64,000 bases of DNA from Piscicola geometra (lineage: Eukaryota > Annelida > Clitellata > Hirudinida > Piscicolidae). Below are positions 1 through 14,689 of this stretch, one piece after another; position 1 is the first letter of the stretch; the number at the start of each line of letters is the position of its first letter. The DNA lies in NCBI GenBank assembly GCA_943735955.1, contig OX030968.1:2208747-2272746 (forward strand), given 5' to 3'. Position numbers and translations under genes: made by a program. The notes beneath the pieces were generated by a model. The model did no database searches. It worked only from the letters and a program-made list of their open reading frames with translations, and was not told where the DNA came from.

Positions 1-274
1 ACATCCTCCACCTCCTCCACCTCCTCCACCTCCTTCCAACTTCCCTTCCACCTCTTCCATCTCTTCCACCTCCTCCACCTCCTCTTTTCTCCTTCGAAAC
101 TCAACAACACCGTCAGAGGCGTGGTAGGCGCCAAGTCAAGTTTGTTCTTGAGATACTTTCCTCGTCAGTGGCGTGCAAGCAGTCATGAGACGACGCTTCC
201 TTCAAGTCCTGCTGCTGCTGCTGCTGCCCTTGCTACCGATAACCGGTGGGTGCAGTCCTTGACTAAACGTTCTT

Positions 275-306
<32 letters not shown>

Positions 307-712
307 AGTGTAGCTGTTGTTCATTTTATTGTTTTTGGTGGTGGTGTCATTGAGGTTTTGGATGTGGTCGTTGTCGTTGTTGTTGTTGTCGTTGTTGTTT
401 GCTTTATAATCTTTTCATAGTTTATTACACTTCGTGCTTGCTGAATGAAGAAAAGAAAAAACTCAATTCAGAGAGGAAAATATACGAACAAAAGCCTTTT
501 GGGAAAAATATTATTTAGAAAAAAAACAATATTTAAAACATAAAATTCTCTTTTGCACATTTTAAAAAATGGAAAAAATGAAATTTAAAGAATATGTGAA
601 TAAATATAGAAATATAAATAAAAAGGATGAAGCCACGTGATGATTTAATAATACTTTCGGAGTCACGTCCGAACCATTTTCGTACACCAAAAATTGATTC
701 CTACAGCGACAT

Positions 713-1593
713 ATGAGGATGAGTATGATGTTGCTGTTGATGAGGATAATGATGTTGTTGATAATGATGTTGTTGTTGATGAGGATAATGATGTTGTTGA
801 TGATGTTGTTGATAATGATGTTGTTGTTGATGAGGGTAATGATGTTGTTGATGATGTTGTTGATAATGATGTTGTTGATGATGTTGTTGATAATGATGTT
901 GTTGATAATGATGTTGTTGATAATGATGTTGTTGATAATGATGTTGTTGCTGATGATGATGTTGTTGATGATGTTGTTGATGAGGATAATGATGTTGTTG
1001 ATAATGATGTTGTTGAGTATGATGTTGTTGTTGATGAGGATAATGATGTTGTTGATAATGATGATGTTGCTGATGATGTTGTTGTTGATGATGTTGTTGA
1101 TGAGGATAATGATGTTGTTGATAATGATGTTGTTGATAATGATGTTGTTGCTGATGATGATGTTGTTGATGATGTTGTTGATGAGGATAATGATGTTGTT
1201 GATGAGGATAATGATGTTGTTGATGATGTTGTTGATAATGATGTTGTTGTTGATGAGAATAATGTTGTTGTTGAGTATGATGTTGTTGTTGATGAGGATA
1301 ATGATGTTGTTGCTGATGAGGATGTTGTTAATAATGATTTTGTTCTTGATAATGATGATTATGTTGTTGATAATGATGTTGTTGTTGATGATGATGTTGT
1401 TGATGAGGATAATGATGTTGTTGATAATGATGTTGTTGAGTATGATGTTGTTGTTGATGAGGATAATGATGTTGTTGAGTATGATGTTGTTGCTGATGAT
1501 GATGATGATGATAATGATTTTTTTGTTGATAATGATGATGATGATGGCGATGATGATGATGATGATGGCGATGATGGTGATGGTGATGATGGC

Positions 1594-1645
<52 letters not shown>

Positions 1646-1660
1646 ATGGTGATGATGGCG

Positions 1661-1692
<32 letters not shown>

Positions 1693-1715
1693 GATGATGA
1701 TGATGAGAATGATGA
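713..1715. repeat. Imperfect trinucleotide array (GAT/GTT)n
   Basis: About 1 kb of GATGATGTTGTTGATAATGATG-like sequence that ends in a purer (GAT)n part from about 1500. Long open frames in two phases simply read the repeat (Asp/Val or Met/Leu) and are not genes. Confidence 0.95.
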
Positions 1716-1860
1716 AAGGACTTAGAAGATATTTTAAAGATTAAGTGGTAACAAATTCTCTTTGGAGTAATTCACTCCAAGTTTGTTGAGGCTACAGAGA
1801 TGAACTCATTCAGAGGCACAACGACATAAACAGACACAGTCACATACAGTGGTACAGCCA

Positions 1861-2045
1861 CAGACAAACACACACCCATAGTCACAGACGCATAGTCACA
1901 CACACACACACACACACAAGAAACACACAGACAAACACACAGACAAACACACAGACAAACACACAGACAAACACACAGACAAACACACAGACAAACACAC
2001 AGACACACACACAGACAAACACACAGACACACACACAGATACATC
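1861..2045. repeat. (CA)n and 12-bp CACACAGACAAA array
   Basis: Dinucleotide repeat passing into about ten copies of ACACACAGACAA, showing a higher-order unit built from a mutated CA repeat. Confidence 0.93.
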
Positions 2046-2239
2046 GAGAGAGGCACATGCATCAGTGTACCGAGGTACGCAAATGGTCCATATCGACTGC
2101 GATTGATTGCTGTTTGTTTGCTTGTTGGAGAACGATTGATGGAAAAAGAAAGGAATGGTGGAGTGGATGGAAGGAAGGATGAATGGTGGAGTGGATGGAA
2201 GGAAGGATGAATAATTAGACTGTTCAATAAACAAAACAT

Positions 2240-2560
2240 TTTTTAAAACGAGTTAATGATTGGATAGATGGAGAGATGGATGGAGAAATGGTGAGATGGA
2301 GGGATTAAAGTTGCATTTTCAAAATATGATTTCTTAATTAAGCTGACGCCAGCTTCTGTTGAATACAAAAACAGTTTTTCAGACTCTTAATTTAAAAAAT
2401 TGAAATTTTCATTGTTTAAAAAATATGTAGCGTTTAATTGAAATGAAAAAGAAAAAATTTTTACGCGCGTGTTTTATAACAAAAGACTATCAACAGCACC
2501 CTTGCGTTTCCATTCAAAAAATACTTTAAAAAACTTTTTTCCAAAACGAAGAGAAGTGTT
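2240..2560. other. AT-rich unique sequence, nothing recognised
   Basis: No frame, RNA or repeat structure supported. The same holds for 420-690, 5220-5520 and 6080-6400. Confidence 0.6.
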
Positions 2561-2689
2561 TGTGAAGTGGAAATTTTTTTCTGCGATATAAATTTCAATG
2601 GCAGACCACTCCACTGGCAATCATCAATGCAATATTTTATTTACTCAGCTACTTGTAGTTCAAACATTCTCCTTCTCCCTCAAGCACAT

Positions 2690-3415
<726 letters not shown>

Positions 3416-3930
3416 CCATCTTTTCCATAAGTAGCCAACCACTCTACAGAATTCTTCACACACCTCTCCACAACCTTCCCATCCTTCCTTTATCTTCTAT
3501 CCATCAATCTCCCTTTCACACGCACATCTCAATTATATTCACGTACATTACAATCATTCTAGAACTGCCATAAACAGTATGATGATGATGATGATGCTGA
3601 GAAGAAGGAGGAGAATGGTGGTGATGAGGATGATGATGATGATGATGCTGATGAAAATGAAGATGATGATGATGCTAGCGTGCTCTCTTGGGCTTCAAAG
3701 GGATGAATGATGGATAGAAAGAAAAATATAAAAGTACACCTAAAATAATATTCAGAAAGACACAAGGACATTAGGAAGGAGAAGCAGACATATTTGGAGA
3801 GATGCAGACACATTTGAGAGGTTTAGATGCAGGGAATGGATAAATGCCTTTGCATTATTATGTAAATGTGGTTGTGGATGTACGTCTGACTGAATGTGTG
3901 GAAGGATGCATGGATGTGTGTGTGTGGTGG

Positions 3931-4343
<413 letters not shown>

Positions 4344-4499
4344 ATATGTGGAGGCATGTATGCATCTATGTGCAGTTTTTGAAGATTTATTATCTATTAT
4401 TTATTTTGAAGATTTATTATCAATTAATCGACCTTGAAAGCGAATAAATGAGTTTAAACACTTCCATTTTTATTTTAAATTTTCCAACCATTTCCTTCT

Positions 4500-5210
4500 T
4501 CTTAATCAAACCTCCATCCATCCATCTTTTTACCCCTTATTCCTTCACCTTCTTATCTGGTCAACTATCCATTTATCTACCTATCCGTTCACAGATCTCT
4601 TCATCTATTCCGTTCTTCATCCATTCATTCCACCATTCATCTGTCTATAAATCTTTTCATCTGATCGTTCATTATTTTAATAGGCTTTTTATTCATCCAT
4701 TTTTTAAATAATCTTTGTGAAATAATTTATCCATCTATTCATCATTTCTCTCCATCAAACCACACATCCATGAAATCCTCCGCGCATCCATCTATCTATT
4801 CATCCATTCACCCATCAACCCACTCATCCATCTATTCATCCACCCACCCCCCCACCCAGCCATCCATCTATTCATCCATCCACCCATCAATTAATTCATC
4901 CACCCAACCATCAACCCACCCAACCATCAATCTAGCCATCCATCTATTCATCCATCAACCATCAACCCAGCCATCCATTCATTCATCTATTCACCCACCC
5001 ATCAACCCAGTCATTCAACTATACATCCACCCACCCACCCACCCACCCACCCACCCATCCACCCACCCATCCACCCAGCCACCCATCTATTCATCCTCCA
5101 ACCATCAACCCAGCCATCTCCCCACCCAGCTATTCCCCCACCCAGCTATCCCCCCACCCACCCACCCACCATCAACCCAGCCATCCATCCTTTCCCATTG
5201 CAATATCATT
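4500..5210. repeat. Degenerate (CATC)/(CACC) tetranucleotide array
   Basis: Variants of CATCCATCCACCCAC, many interruptions. Frames rich in His-Pro-Ser are repeat translation. Confidence 0.92.
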
Positions 5211-5774
5211 AATCTCTTTTGAATTTCCTTTCAAAGCTTCAGACTTGACTCGCGCAGAATTTCTTAAGCGGCAAATCTCATATGAAAACCATTCACGGCT
5301 TTTCAAAAAATGAAAATATTTAGAAAAATTAAAAACTTTCTTCTTTTACTTCCGTAATCGATTCATTTATGCAATCATTCATCCGTCCATTCACCCCTTC
5401 GTTCATTCAATGCCTCATTCATTCATTCACAAAGTAATCGATTCATAAACTCCTTCATCCCTCCATCAATCAGTCCACTCATCCACCAATTAATCCTCCA
5501 TTCACTCACTCATTACCCTAATTTAGATTCATTTAAAAGCGTCCAAGGCTTTTCCAACTGCTTGCACGCAGAGCGGTGTGCATGTTTGTCTTGTGACGAC
5601 GCGTGCGCACGGACACTCGAGTCTTGGCGTGCCCGCAAGCAGAAGGATCATCGCTGTTGTCTGATGTCCCTTTCCTTTCTGAAAACTACTTTCTGTGATA
5701 GGATTCCTCAATAGTTTTCGATTCTTACTTATGCATCTTTTAACAACTACGCCGATTCCCTTAGCCACACTATA

Positions 5775-5925
5775 CTCTTCCCCACACCAGCTCCTTCCAC
5801 CACACCAACTCCTTCCACCACACCAACTCCTTCCACCACACCAGCTCCTTCCACCACACCAGCTCCTTCCACCACACCAACTCCTTCCACCACACCAGCT
5901 CCTTCCACCACACCCATTCTCCTAT
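5775..5925. repeat. 18-bp minisatellite, about 8 copies, then (CTC)n
   Basis: The unit CAGCTCCTTCCACCACAC (with AACTCC variant) is followed at 6000-6036 by a TCC triplet run. Confidence 0.92.
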
Positions 5926-6836
5926 CACGCCAACCCTCACTACCACACTATGCAACCCTCACCCATCCTCATTCACCACCCCCATTCAAACTCCTTCTTC
6001 TTCTCCTCCTCCTCCTCCTCCTCCTCCTCCTCCTCCTCTCCCACAACAATGCTCACAGGCACGTCTCCGGCAAGTAGCTAATGCAGTTAAAGCCTTCCTA
6101 ATTCCTTCACCGCTCTGAGAGGCACTGCAATGCCACGCAGCCTCCCTTGCACTCCCTCGAGCCATGCATTTCGTTGTAGAGACTTAATGATTATTAATAA
6201 TTATAATTAACTTAGTAATACGTTAATATTAAGAAGTCCATCATTTAATTTCACTCCACTCCACCACGCCATCACCACCCAGTGCTTGCTTACTTAATTA
6301 CATATTTCTAAATCCTAAAATAATAAAAAACAAATATTTAAACAAATTGAAACAAAAAAACTTGCTTGGACAAGCGTATTTGCAAGGGAACTAAGCCACA
6401 CTGGTTTTACTCGCTTATTCTTCATCGACGAGATCAGTGGAAGAGTCGCCACTGTGGACTTGCCTCTGCAACACGGAAAGCTGCACTCTGCTGACATTTT
6501 CATATGCAATCGTGTGGAAAAGAGAGGTAATATAGACAACTTTTTCGATATTTATTCTGGAGTGTTCCTTAAATATACGAAAGCTGATCTTCGTGTAGAT
6601 GCTGGAACGACAGCAAAAAGACGTTCTAATTGGGAAGGTTGTTTTCGGAGAGTTGAGGAGCGAAACACGAGGCAAAACAGCTTCGAAAGCGCCAAAAACT
6701 CCGCAATTTGCGACGTTCCTGGAAGCAGACGTCATCGGAAGAGCGGCAAGTTCACGTCGGAGGCGACTGCAAGACGTTTCGTGGAGTGGATTGAGTTTGG
6801 AGGGATGATGGAGGCGGGTGTTCAGTAGAGGAAGTG

Positions 6837-6943
6837 AAGGGTGCATGCAACAGGGGGAGTGTATGAAGCAGTGTCCGAGGATTGAGGGGGAAGTGGTCTG
6901 CAGCGTGACGCTTTCCTCTGTCTTCATTGCTGCCCTGACACAG
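6837..6943 (+). CDS. Weak candidate exon, Cys-containing with hydrophobic end
   Basis: Between a GGTGTTCAG acceptor and a CAG/GTGAGC donor the frame reads RGSEGCMQQGECMKQCPRIE then GEVVCSVTLSSVFIAALTQ. The hydrophobic VVCSVTLSSVFIAALTQ could be a signal-peptide core if translation began at an internal Met. The donor phase (0) does not fit the first lectin exon of the receptor gene. The surrounding block (6.42-6.95 kb) is unusually CpG-rich for this region. Real coding status is unproven. Confidence 0.2.
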
Positions 6944-7439
6944 GTGAGCAGACGCTATCTGGCTTGACGAGGGTGGATGGGATGAGAGATGATGAGGAAA
7001 AGAGAAGGATGATAGAGAGAGATAAGAATGAAAGATGATTTGAGAGGGTCAAAAGGAGCTGAGAGAGACCAACTGCTGAGACAAGAGTACCGCCTGAAAC
7101 TCTCTCCAAACAATTATTCTGTCTTTTGATTCCAATGCTCCAAACTTGATTTTCCAGAATTCTTCTCAACGTGACTTTCTCTTTTGCTCCCTTTTCTGGC
7201 TGCTCAAACGTTTAAATGGAAGGCACTTGCATCAAGAGCTCTTAACTCTCGCTGGCACTAAGTTATTGCTAAAGTGGCGAAAATAATTCCCGTCAAAGAA
7301 AAAGAATGAGAAGAAAAAGAAGTGGTCCTTGAAGTATTTATTAATAAATACGAATGAATTGCATGAAGTATTGATGGAAACAATGGAGAATATGTGTGGA
7401 GAACAAAATGAAAGTTGGAAGAGACCGCAAGTCAGAGAG

Positions 7440-7590
7440 GGAAGAGCAAGAAGAAGAAGAAAAAGAAGAAGAAGAAGAAGATGAAGAAGAAGAAAAAGAA
7501 GAAGAAGAAGAAGAAGAAGAAGATGAAGAAGGAGAAGAAGAAAAAGAAAAAGAAAAAGAAGAAAAAGAAGAAGAAGAAGAAGAGAACGAT
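7440..7590. repeat. (GAA)n purine tract
   Basis: GAA/AAG repeats with a few GAT and GGA interruptions; homopurine on the plus strand. Confidence 0.93.
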
Positions 7591-7649
7591 TATGAAGAGT
7601 GCGTGGGCGTGTGCTTGAATGAGGAAGGAGGATTGTGAAAAGGAGGAAA

Positions 7650-10600
7650 GTGGAAGGGGAAGAAGGAGTGGGAGGGGGAAAAAGGAGTTGGAGGGGGTAG
7701 AGGGAGTTGGAGGGGGTAGAGGGAGTTGGAGGGGGTAGAGGGAGTTGGAGGGGGTAGAGGGAGTTGGAGGGGGAAGAAGGAGTTGGAGGGGGTAGAGGGA
7801 GTTGGAGGGGGTAGAGGGAGTTGGAGGGGGTAGAAGGAGTTGGAGAGGGAAGAGGGAGTTGGAGGGGGTAGAGGGAGTTGGAGGGGGTAGAGGGAGTTGG
7901 AGGGGGTAGAGGGAGTTGGAGGGGGAAGAGGGAGTTGGAAAGGGAAGAGGGAGTTGGAGGGGGAAGAGGGAGTTGGAGGGGGTAGAGGGAGTTGGAGGGG
8001 GAAGAGGGAGTTGGAGGGGGAAGAGGGAGTTGGAGGGGGAAGAGGGAGTTGGAGGGGGTAGAGGGAGTTGGAGGGGGAAGAGGGAGTTGGAGGGGGAAGA
8101 GGGAGTTGGAGGGGGAAGAGGGAGTTGGAGGGGGAAGAAGGAGTTGGAGGGGGTAGAGGGAGTTGGAGAGGGTAGAGGGAGTTGGAGGGGGAAGAGGGAG
8201 TTGGAGGGGAAAGAGGGAGTTGGAGGGGAAAGAAGGAGTTGGAGGGGGAAGAGGGAGTTGGAGGGGGAAGAGGGAGTTGGAGGGGGTAGAGGGAGTTGGA
8301 GGGGGAAGAGGGAGTTGGAGGGGGAAGAGGGAGTTGGAGGGGGAAGAAGGAGTTGGAGGGGGTAGAGGGAGTTGGAGGGGGTAGAGGGAGTTGGAGGGGG
8401 AAGAGGGAGTTGGAGGGGGAAGAGGGAGTTGGAGGGGGTAGAGGGAGTTGGAGGGGGAAGAAGGAGTTGGAGGGGGAAGAGGGAGTTGGAGGGGGAAGAG
8501 GGAGTTGGAGGGGGAAGAGGGAGTTGGAGGGGGAAGAAGGAGTTGGAGGGGGTAGAGGGAGTTGGAGGGGGTAGAGGGAGTTGGAGGAGGAAGAAGGAGT
8601 TGGAGGGGGTAGAAGGAGTTGGAGGGGGAAGAGGGAGTTGGAGGGGGTAGAGGGAGTTGGAGGGGGTAGAGGGAGTTGGAGGGGGAAGAGGGAGTTGGAG
8701 GGGAAAAAGGGAGTTGGAGGGGGAAGAGGGAGTTGGAGGGGGAAGAGGGAGTTGGAGGGGGAAGAGGGAGTTGGAGGGGGAAGAGGGAGTTGGAGGGGGA
8801 AGAGGGAGTTGGAGGGGGTAGAGGGAGTTGGAGGGGGAAGAGGGAGTTGGAGGGGGAAGAGGGAGTTGGAGGGGGAAGAGGGAGTTGGAGGGGGAAGAAG
8901 GAGTTGGAGGGGGTAGAGGGAGTTGGAGGGGGTAGAGGGAGTTGGAGGGGGAAGAGGGAGTTGGAGGGGGAAGAGGGAGTTGGAGGGGGTAGAGGGAGTT
9001 GGAGGGGGAAGAAGGAGTTGGAGGGGGTAGAGGGAGTTGGAGGGGGTAGAGGGAGTTGGAGTGGGAAGAGGGAGTTGGAGGGGGAAGAAGGAGTTGGAGG
9101 GGGTAGAGGGAGTTGGAGGGGGAAGAGGGAGTTGGAGGGGGTAGAAGGAGTTGGAGGGGGAAGAGGGAGTTGGAGGGGGAAGAGGGAGTTGGAGGGGGAA
9201 GAGGGAGTTGGAGGGGGAAGAGGGAGTTGGAGGGGGAAGAAGGAGTTGGAGGGGGTAGAGGGAGTTGGAGGGGGAAGAGGGAGTTGGAGGGGTAGAGGGA
9301 GTTGGAGGGGGAAGAAGGAGTTGGAGGGGGTAGAGGGAGTTGGAGGGGGAAGAGGGAGTTGGAGGGGGAAGAAGGAGTTGGAGGGGGTAGAGGGAGTTGG
9401 AAGGGGAAGAGGGAGTTGGAGGGGGAAGAAGGAGTTGGAGGGGGTAGAGGGAGTTGGAGGGGGAAGAGGGAGTTGGAGGGGGTAGAGGGAGTTGGAGGGG
9501 GAAGAAGGAGTTGGAGGGGGTAGAGGGAGTTGGAGAGGGTAGAGGGAGTTGGAGGGGGAAGAGGGAGTTGGAGGGGGAAGAGGGAGTTGGAGGGGGAAGA
9601 GGGAGTTGGAGGGGAAAGAAGGAGTTGAAGGGGGTAGAGGGAGTTGGAGGGGGAAGAGGGAGTTGGAGGGGGAAGAAGGAGTTGGAGGGGGTAGAGGTAG
9701 TTGGAGGGGGAAGAGGGAGTTGGAGGGGAAAGAGGGAGTTGGAGGGGGAAGAGGGAGTTGGAGGGGGAAGAAGGAGTTGGAGGGGGTAGAGGGAGTTGGA
9801 GGGGGTAGAGGGAGTTGGAGGGGGTAGAGGGAGTTGGAGGGGGAAGAGGGAGTTGGAGGGGGAAGAAGGAGTTGGAGGGGGAAGAGGGAGTTGGAGGAGG
9901 AAGAGGGAGTTGGAGGGGGAAGAGGGAGTTGGAGGGGGAAGAGGGAGTTGGAGGGGGAAGAGGGAGTTGGAGGGGGAATAGGAAGTTGGAGGGGGAAGAG
10001 GGAGTTGGAGGGGGTAGAGGGAGTTGGAGGGGGAAGAGGGAGTTGGAGGGGAAAAAGGGAGTTGGAGGGGGAAGAGGGAGTTGGAGGGGGAAGAAGGAGT
10101 TGGAGGGGGAAGAGGGAGTTGGAGGGGGAAGAGGGAGTTGGAGGAGGAAGAAGGAGTTGGAGGGGGTAGAAGGAGTTGGAGGGGGAAGAGGGAGTTGGAG
10201 GGGGTAGAGGGAGTTGGAGGGGGTAGAGGGAGTTGGAGGGGGTAGAAGGAGTTGGAGGGGGAAGAGGGAGTTGGAGGGGGAAGAGGGAGTTGGAGGGGGA
10301 AGAGGGAGTTGGAGAGGGAAGAAGGAGTTGGAGGGGGTAGAGGGAGTTGGAGGGAGTAGAGGGAGTTGGAGGGGGAAGAGGGAGTTGGAGGGGGCAGAGG
10401 GAGTTGGAGGGGGAAGAGGGAGTTGGAGGGGGAAGAGGGAGTTGGAGGGGGAAGAGGGAGTTGGAGGGGGTAGAGGGAGTTGGAGGGGGTAGAGGGAGTT
10501 GGAGGGGGAAGAGGGAGTTGGAGGGGGAAGAGGGAGTTGGAGGGGGAAGAGGGAGTTGGAGGGGGAAGAAGGAGTTGGAGGGGGTAGAGGGAGTTGGAGG

Positions 10601-12035
10601 GGGTAGAGGGAGTTGGAGGGGGAAGAGGGAGTTGGAGGGGGAAGAGGGAGTTGGAGGGGGTAGAGGGAGTTGGAGGGGGAAGAAGGAGTTGGAGGGGGAA
10701 GAGGGAGTTGGAGGGGGAAGAGGGAGTTGGAGGGGGAAGAGGGAGTTGGAGGAGGAAAAAGGAGTTGGAGGGGGTAGAGGGAGTTGGAGGGGGTAGAGGG
10801 AGTTGGAGGAGGAAGAAGGAGTTGGAGGGGGTAGAAGGAGTTGGAGGGGGAAGAGGGAGTTGGAGGGGGTAGAGGGAGTTGGAGGGGGTAGAGGGAGTTG
10901 GAGGGGGTAGAAGGAGTTGGAGGGGGAAGAGGGAGTTGGAGGGGGAAGAGGGAGTTGGAGGGGGAAGAGGGAGTTGGAGAGGGAAGAAGGAGTTGGAGGG
11001 GGTAGAGGGAGTTGGAGGGGGTAGAGGGAGTTGGAGGGGGAAGAGGGAGTTGGAGGGGGAAGAGGGAGTTGGAGGGGGAAGAGGGAGTTGGAGGGGAAAG
11101 AAGGAGTTGGAGGGGGAAGAGGGAGTTGGAGAGGGAAGAAGGAGTTGGAGGGGGTAGAGGGAGTTGGAGGGGGTAGAGGGAGTTGGAGGGGGAAGAGGGA
11201 GTTGGAGGGGGAAGAGGGAGTTGGAGGGGGAAGAGGGAGTTGGAGGGGGTAGAGGGAGTTGGAGGGGGAAGAAGGAGTTGGAGGGGGAAGAGGGAGTTGG
11301 AGGGGGAAGAGGGAGTTGGAGGGGGAAGAGGGAGTTGGAGGGGGAAGAAGGAGTTGGAGGGGGTAGAGGGAGTTGGAGGGGGTAGAGGGAGTTGGAGGGG
11401 GAAGAGGGAGTTGGAGGGGAAAGAAGGAGTTGGAGGGGGAAGAGGGAGTTGGAGGGGGTAGAGGGAGTTGGAGGGGGTAGAGGGAGTTGGAGGGGGTAGA
11501 AGGAGTTGGAGGGGGAAGAGGGAGTTGGAGGGGGAAGAGGGAGTTGGAGGGGGAAGAGGGAGTTGGAGAGGGAAGAAGGAGTTGGAGGGGGTAGAGGGAG
11601 TTGGAGGGGGTAGAGGGAGTTGGAGGGGGAAGAGGGAGTTGGAGGGGGAAGAAGGAGTTGGAGGGGGTAGAGGGAGTTGGAGGGGGTAGAGGGAGTTGGA
11701 GGGGGTAGAGGGAGTTGGAGGGGGAAGAGGGAGTTGGAGGGGGAAGAGGGAGTTGGAGGGGGAAGAGGGAGTTGGAGGGGGAAGAAGGAGTTGGAGGGGG
11801 TAGAGGGAGTTGGAGGGGGTAGAGGGAGTTGGAGGGGGAAGAGGGAGTTGGAGGGGGAAGAGGGAGTTTGAGGGGGAAGAAGGAGTTGGAGGGGGAAGAG
11901 GGAGTTGGAGGGGGAAGAGGGAGTTGGAGGGGGAAGAGGGAGTTGGAGGGGGAAGAGGGAGTTGGAGGGGGAAGAGGGAGTTGGAGGGGGAAGAGGGAGT
12001 TGGAGGGGGAAGAGAGAGTTGGAGGGGTGCTTGGA
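7650..12035. repeat. Large 19-bp minisatellite, about 230 copies
   Basis: The unit is GGAGTTGGAGGGGGTAGAG, with main variants GGGGGAAGAG and GGGGGAAGAA in the last ten bases. The array is continuous for 4.4 kb with very few length changes (one unit near 9291 is a base short). Because 19 is not a multiple of three, one frame runs through three units (57 bp) and makes 19-residue repeats (GVGGGRGSWRGKRELEGEE-like); these are not genes. The plus strand is almost all purine and rich in G runs. Confidence 0.97.
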
Positions 12036-12122
12036 GGAAGAAAAAGTGGAAATGTTAAAACTTTGATAACACTTATAAGCTTATATAAGATTAAATAACT
12101 GTACTATTTTGGGGTTTGCTTT

Positions 12123-12345
<223 letters not shown>

Positions 12346-12479
12346 TCATGGTAGTAGTGGTTGCATAAATGAAAATGCTTTCGTAAGGAAGGAGGTGGGT
12401 GTGGCAGTGGTGAGCTCTTAGTGGATTGAAGCGTGGTGACTTATTGCTGAGTACAGAGTCTTGCCTCACAACTCCCAGA

Positions 12480-12649
12480 AAAGTCCGAAAAATGAGAAAT
12501 GGAAAAGAGGATGGAATGAAAAAGATAAAAGAAGGAGATATGGAAGGAATGAAAGAAGAAAGGGAGATGGAAAGGGAGGAGAACGAGTCATAAACGTCAG
12601 AAAGATCATGACGTTGTCACAGAGGTTCAGTCAATCGTTTCATGCACTC

Positions 12650-12687
<38 letters not shown>

Positions 12688-13792
12688 TGTGTGTGCGTTT
12701 GTGTATTTGTATGTGTGCGTTTATGTGTGTGTGTTTTATGTGTGTATATGCCTGTGTGTATGTACGTTTTACAATGATCTTCTCAGGAATATGTCTTTTA
12801 TGTCTTCAATTCAGCCTTGTAGCACGTTTCGGGCAGTTGAGGTTTACCAAGGCAGTCTGCAGCATGCACCACCACGACATTCGTGCCGACGGGGCAGATT
12901 AAATAGGGGTGGTTTGTCCACTTCGAAGCTGAAACTCACGAGACTTTCGGGCATTCGAAACTCTTGCAAGACTCCTCCACACCGCAAAAGTGAATTCGAA
13001 AACATTGAAAACAAAACCAAAATAAATCAAAAAGCGAAAAGACCGAGCGTCGAACAAAGATAAACTTTACAGAATTATGCTCGGACCAAGAGCGCAGAGC
13101 AGCACGCATCAGCGCTTCTGCGAGTTTGCTCAGCACACCAAGTCCGCTCAACGCTCCTTCGTCCTCAGGGAGCTCTAACTCAAGTCCGATAAGAACTTCC
13201 TCGCCTCCTTCCTCCGCTTCTTCTCCTCCTTTCTTCGCCATCGAGCCTCCCTTCTTCTTCCGCACTGCTTCCTTCCTCTCTCCACCTCCTCAAAATCTTC
13301 CAGTTTTTCCCGCTTATCCCCGCATGCCTTCAACTTGGGCGAATATAAAGTTTTTAGTGTAGAATAAACTGAGCTATAATGCACACAGAAAATTGAATTT
13401 TTGAATTTAAATTTTTAAAACTAGATGCACTTTTGAATGAAAAAATGTCAAGAACTCATGGATAGACAAGGTCGGGGATAAGCGAGGAGTAACGAGTAGT
13501 TTCCATTTTCTAGGCTGAAACATATATTTTTCTATGTGTGCTTGCATGTCTAGATTTATAAAGAAAGATATTCAAATTTAATGTGACATTCTACAAACAT
13601 TAAATTAAATGAATCGATATGATTGTCATGCAAGGGTCTATGTCTGTGTGTATGTGTTTGTATTTATGGGTCTGTGTGTGTATGTGTCTGTGTCTGTGGA
13701 AGCATTTGCTTTGGCTTTTAATATTTTTTCACAGCTTGTTTTTCGAAGCATTTTCAGAGTAATAGTATTCTTCAGAAACTATCTGCACTCTC

Positions 13793-13831
<39 letters not shown>

Positions 13832-14210
13832 GTCATCATTATCATCATCATCAGCATCATTATCATCATCACGAAATAGCAAGTAAACTCTGATGAGAAT
13901 GCTTCGACGACAAGGATTAAGCCTCTGAAAGGTTAATCTCGTTCGTCAGACGTTCATTCCTGCAGCACAACTTTGAAAAGATCATTCCTATTTTTCAGAA
14001 AAACCTTCCATTACCACTCTTTCTATTTTGACAACCCTTCTTCAAATCTTCAATTAAAACTCTCCCACCCTTTTCAAAAAAATTTCAGCCTGATAATAAC
14101 CTCCTCAAACAAGTCTTCTAGAGAAAAAAACATAAAAAATTCTGTTGATGATATGCAACTGAAAATAATCTCAAATCAAAAACTACTAATCACAACAACA
14201 AAATTAGCAC
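12480..14210. other. Mixed unique DNA with short GT and CAT repeats, no gene supported
   Basis: A GC-richer island at 12.78-13.33 kb has short open frames on both strands (minus: GLELELPEDEGALSGLGVLS) but no splice pair or family similarity that would make any of them convincing. Confidence 0.4.
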
Positions 14211-14214
14211 TCAA

Positions 14215-14450
14215 CACCCACAACTACAACAACACCAACACCACATAACAACAACTACAACACCAAATAACAACTACAACACCAACAACAACAACAACAC
14301 CAACAACACCAACAAAAACAGCAACAACCCCAACCACAACACCAACCACAGCAACAACACCAACCACAACACCAAGCACAGCAACAACACCAACCACAAC
14401 ACCAACCACAACACCAACAACAACACCAACAACAACACCAATGCATCTTC
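14215..14450. repeat. (CAACAACAC)-type repeat
   Basis: CAACAACACCAACCACAACAC variants, about 230 bp. Confidence 0.9.
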
Positions 14451-14689
14451 GCTGACAGCACCCAGCCACCCAGCCAGCCATCCACCCAGGCATCCATCCA
14501 GCCAGGCATGCAGTCCAACACCCTGGACGCTCGTTGCACAGCGGCTTATAAATGCAAGCGGACGCTTCGGCAATAAATTCACAAGTCGAAATGATTTTGT
14601 GTGTGCATGCCTGCGATAGATGTTTGTGAAGGTTTCTTGACTCTTCGCAGAGTTTATTCTTTGACGATTTGGATTTTAAAGCCTTCCAT

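Noticed and set aside
694..1725. Open frames of 343 codons rich in Asp/Val or Met/Leu
   Set aside because: They are translations of a trinucleotide repeat, open in more than one phase, with no unique sequence.
7916..12058. Many overlapping frames with GVGGGRGSWRGKRELEG repeats
   Set aside because: Produced by the 19-bp minisatellite read over 57-bp periods; different frames open and close as units vary.
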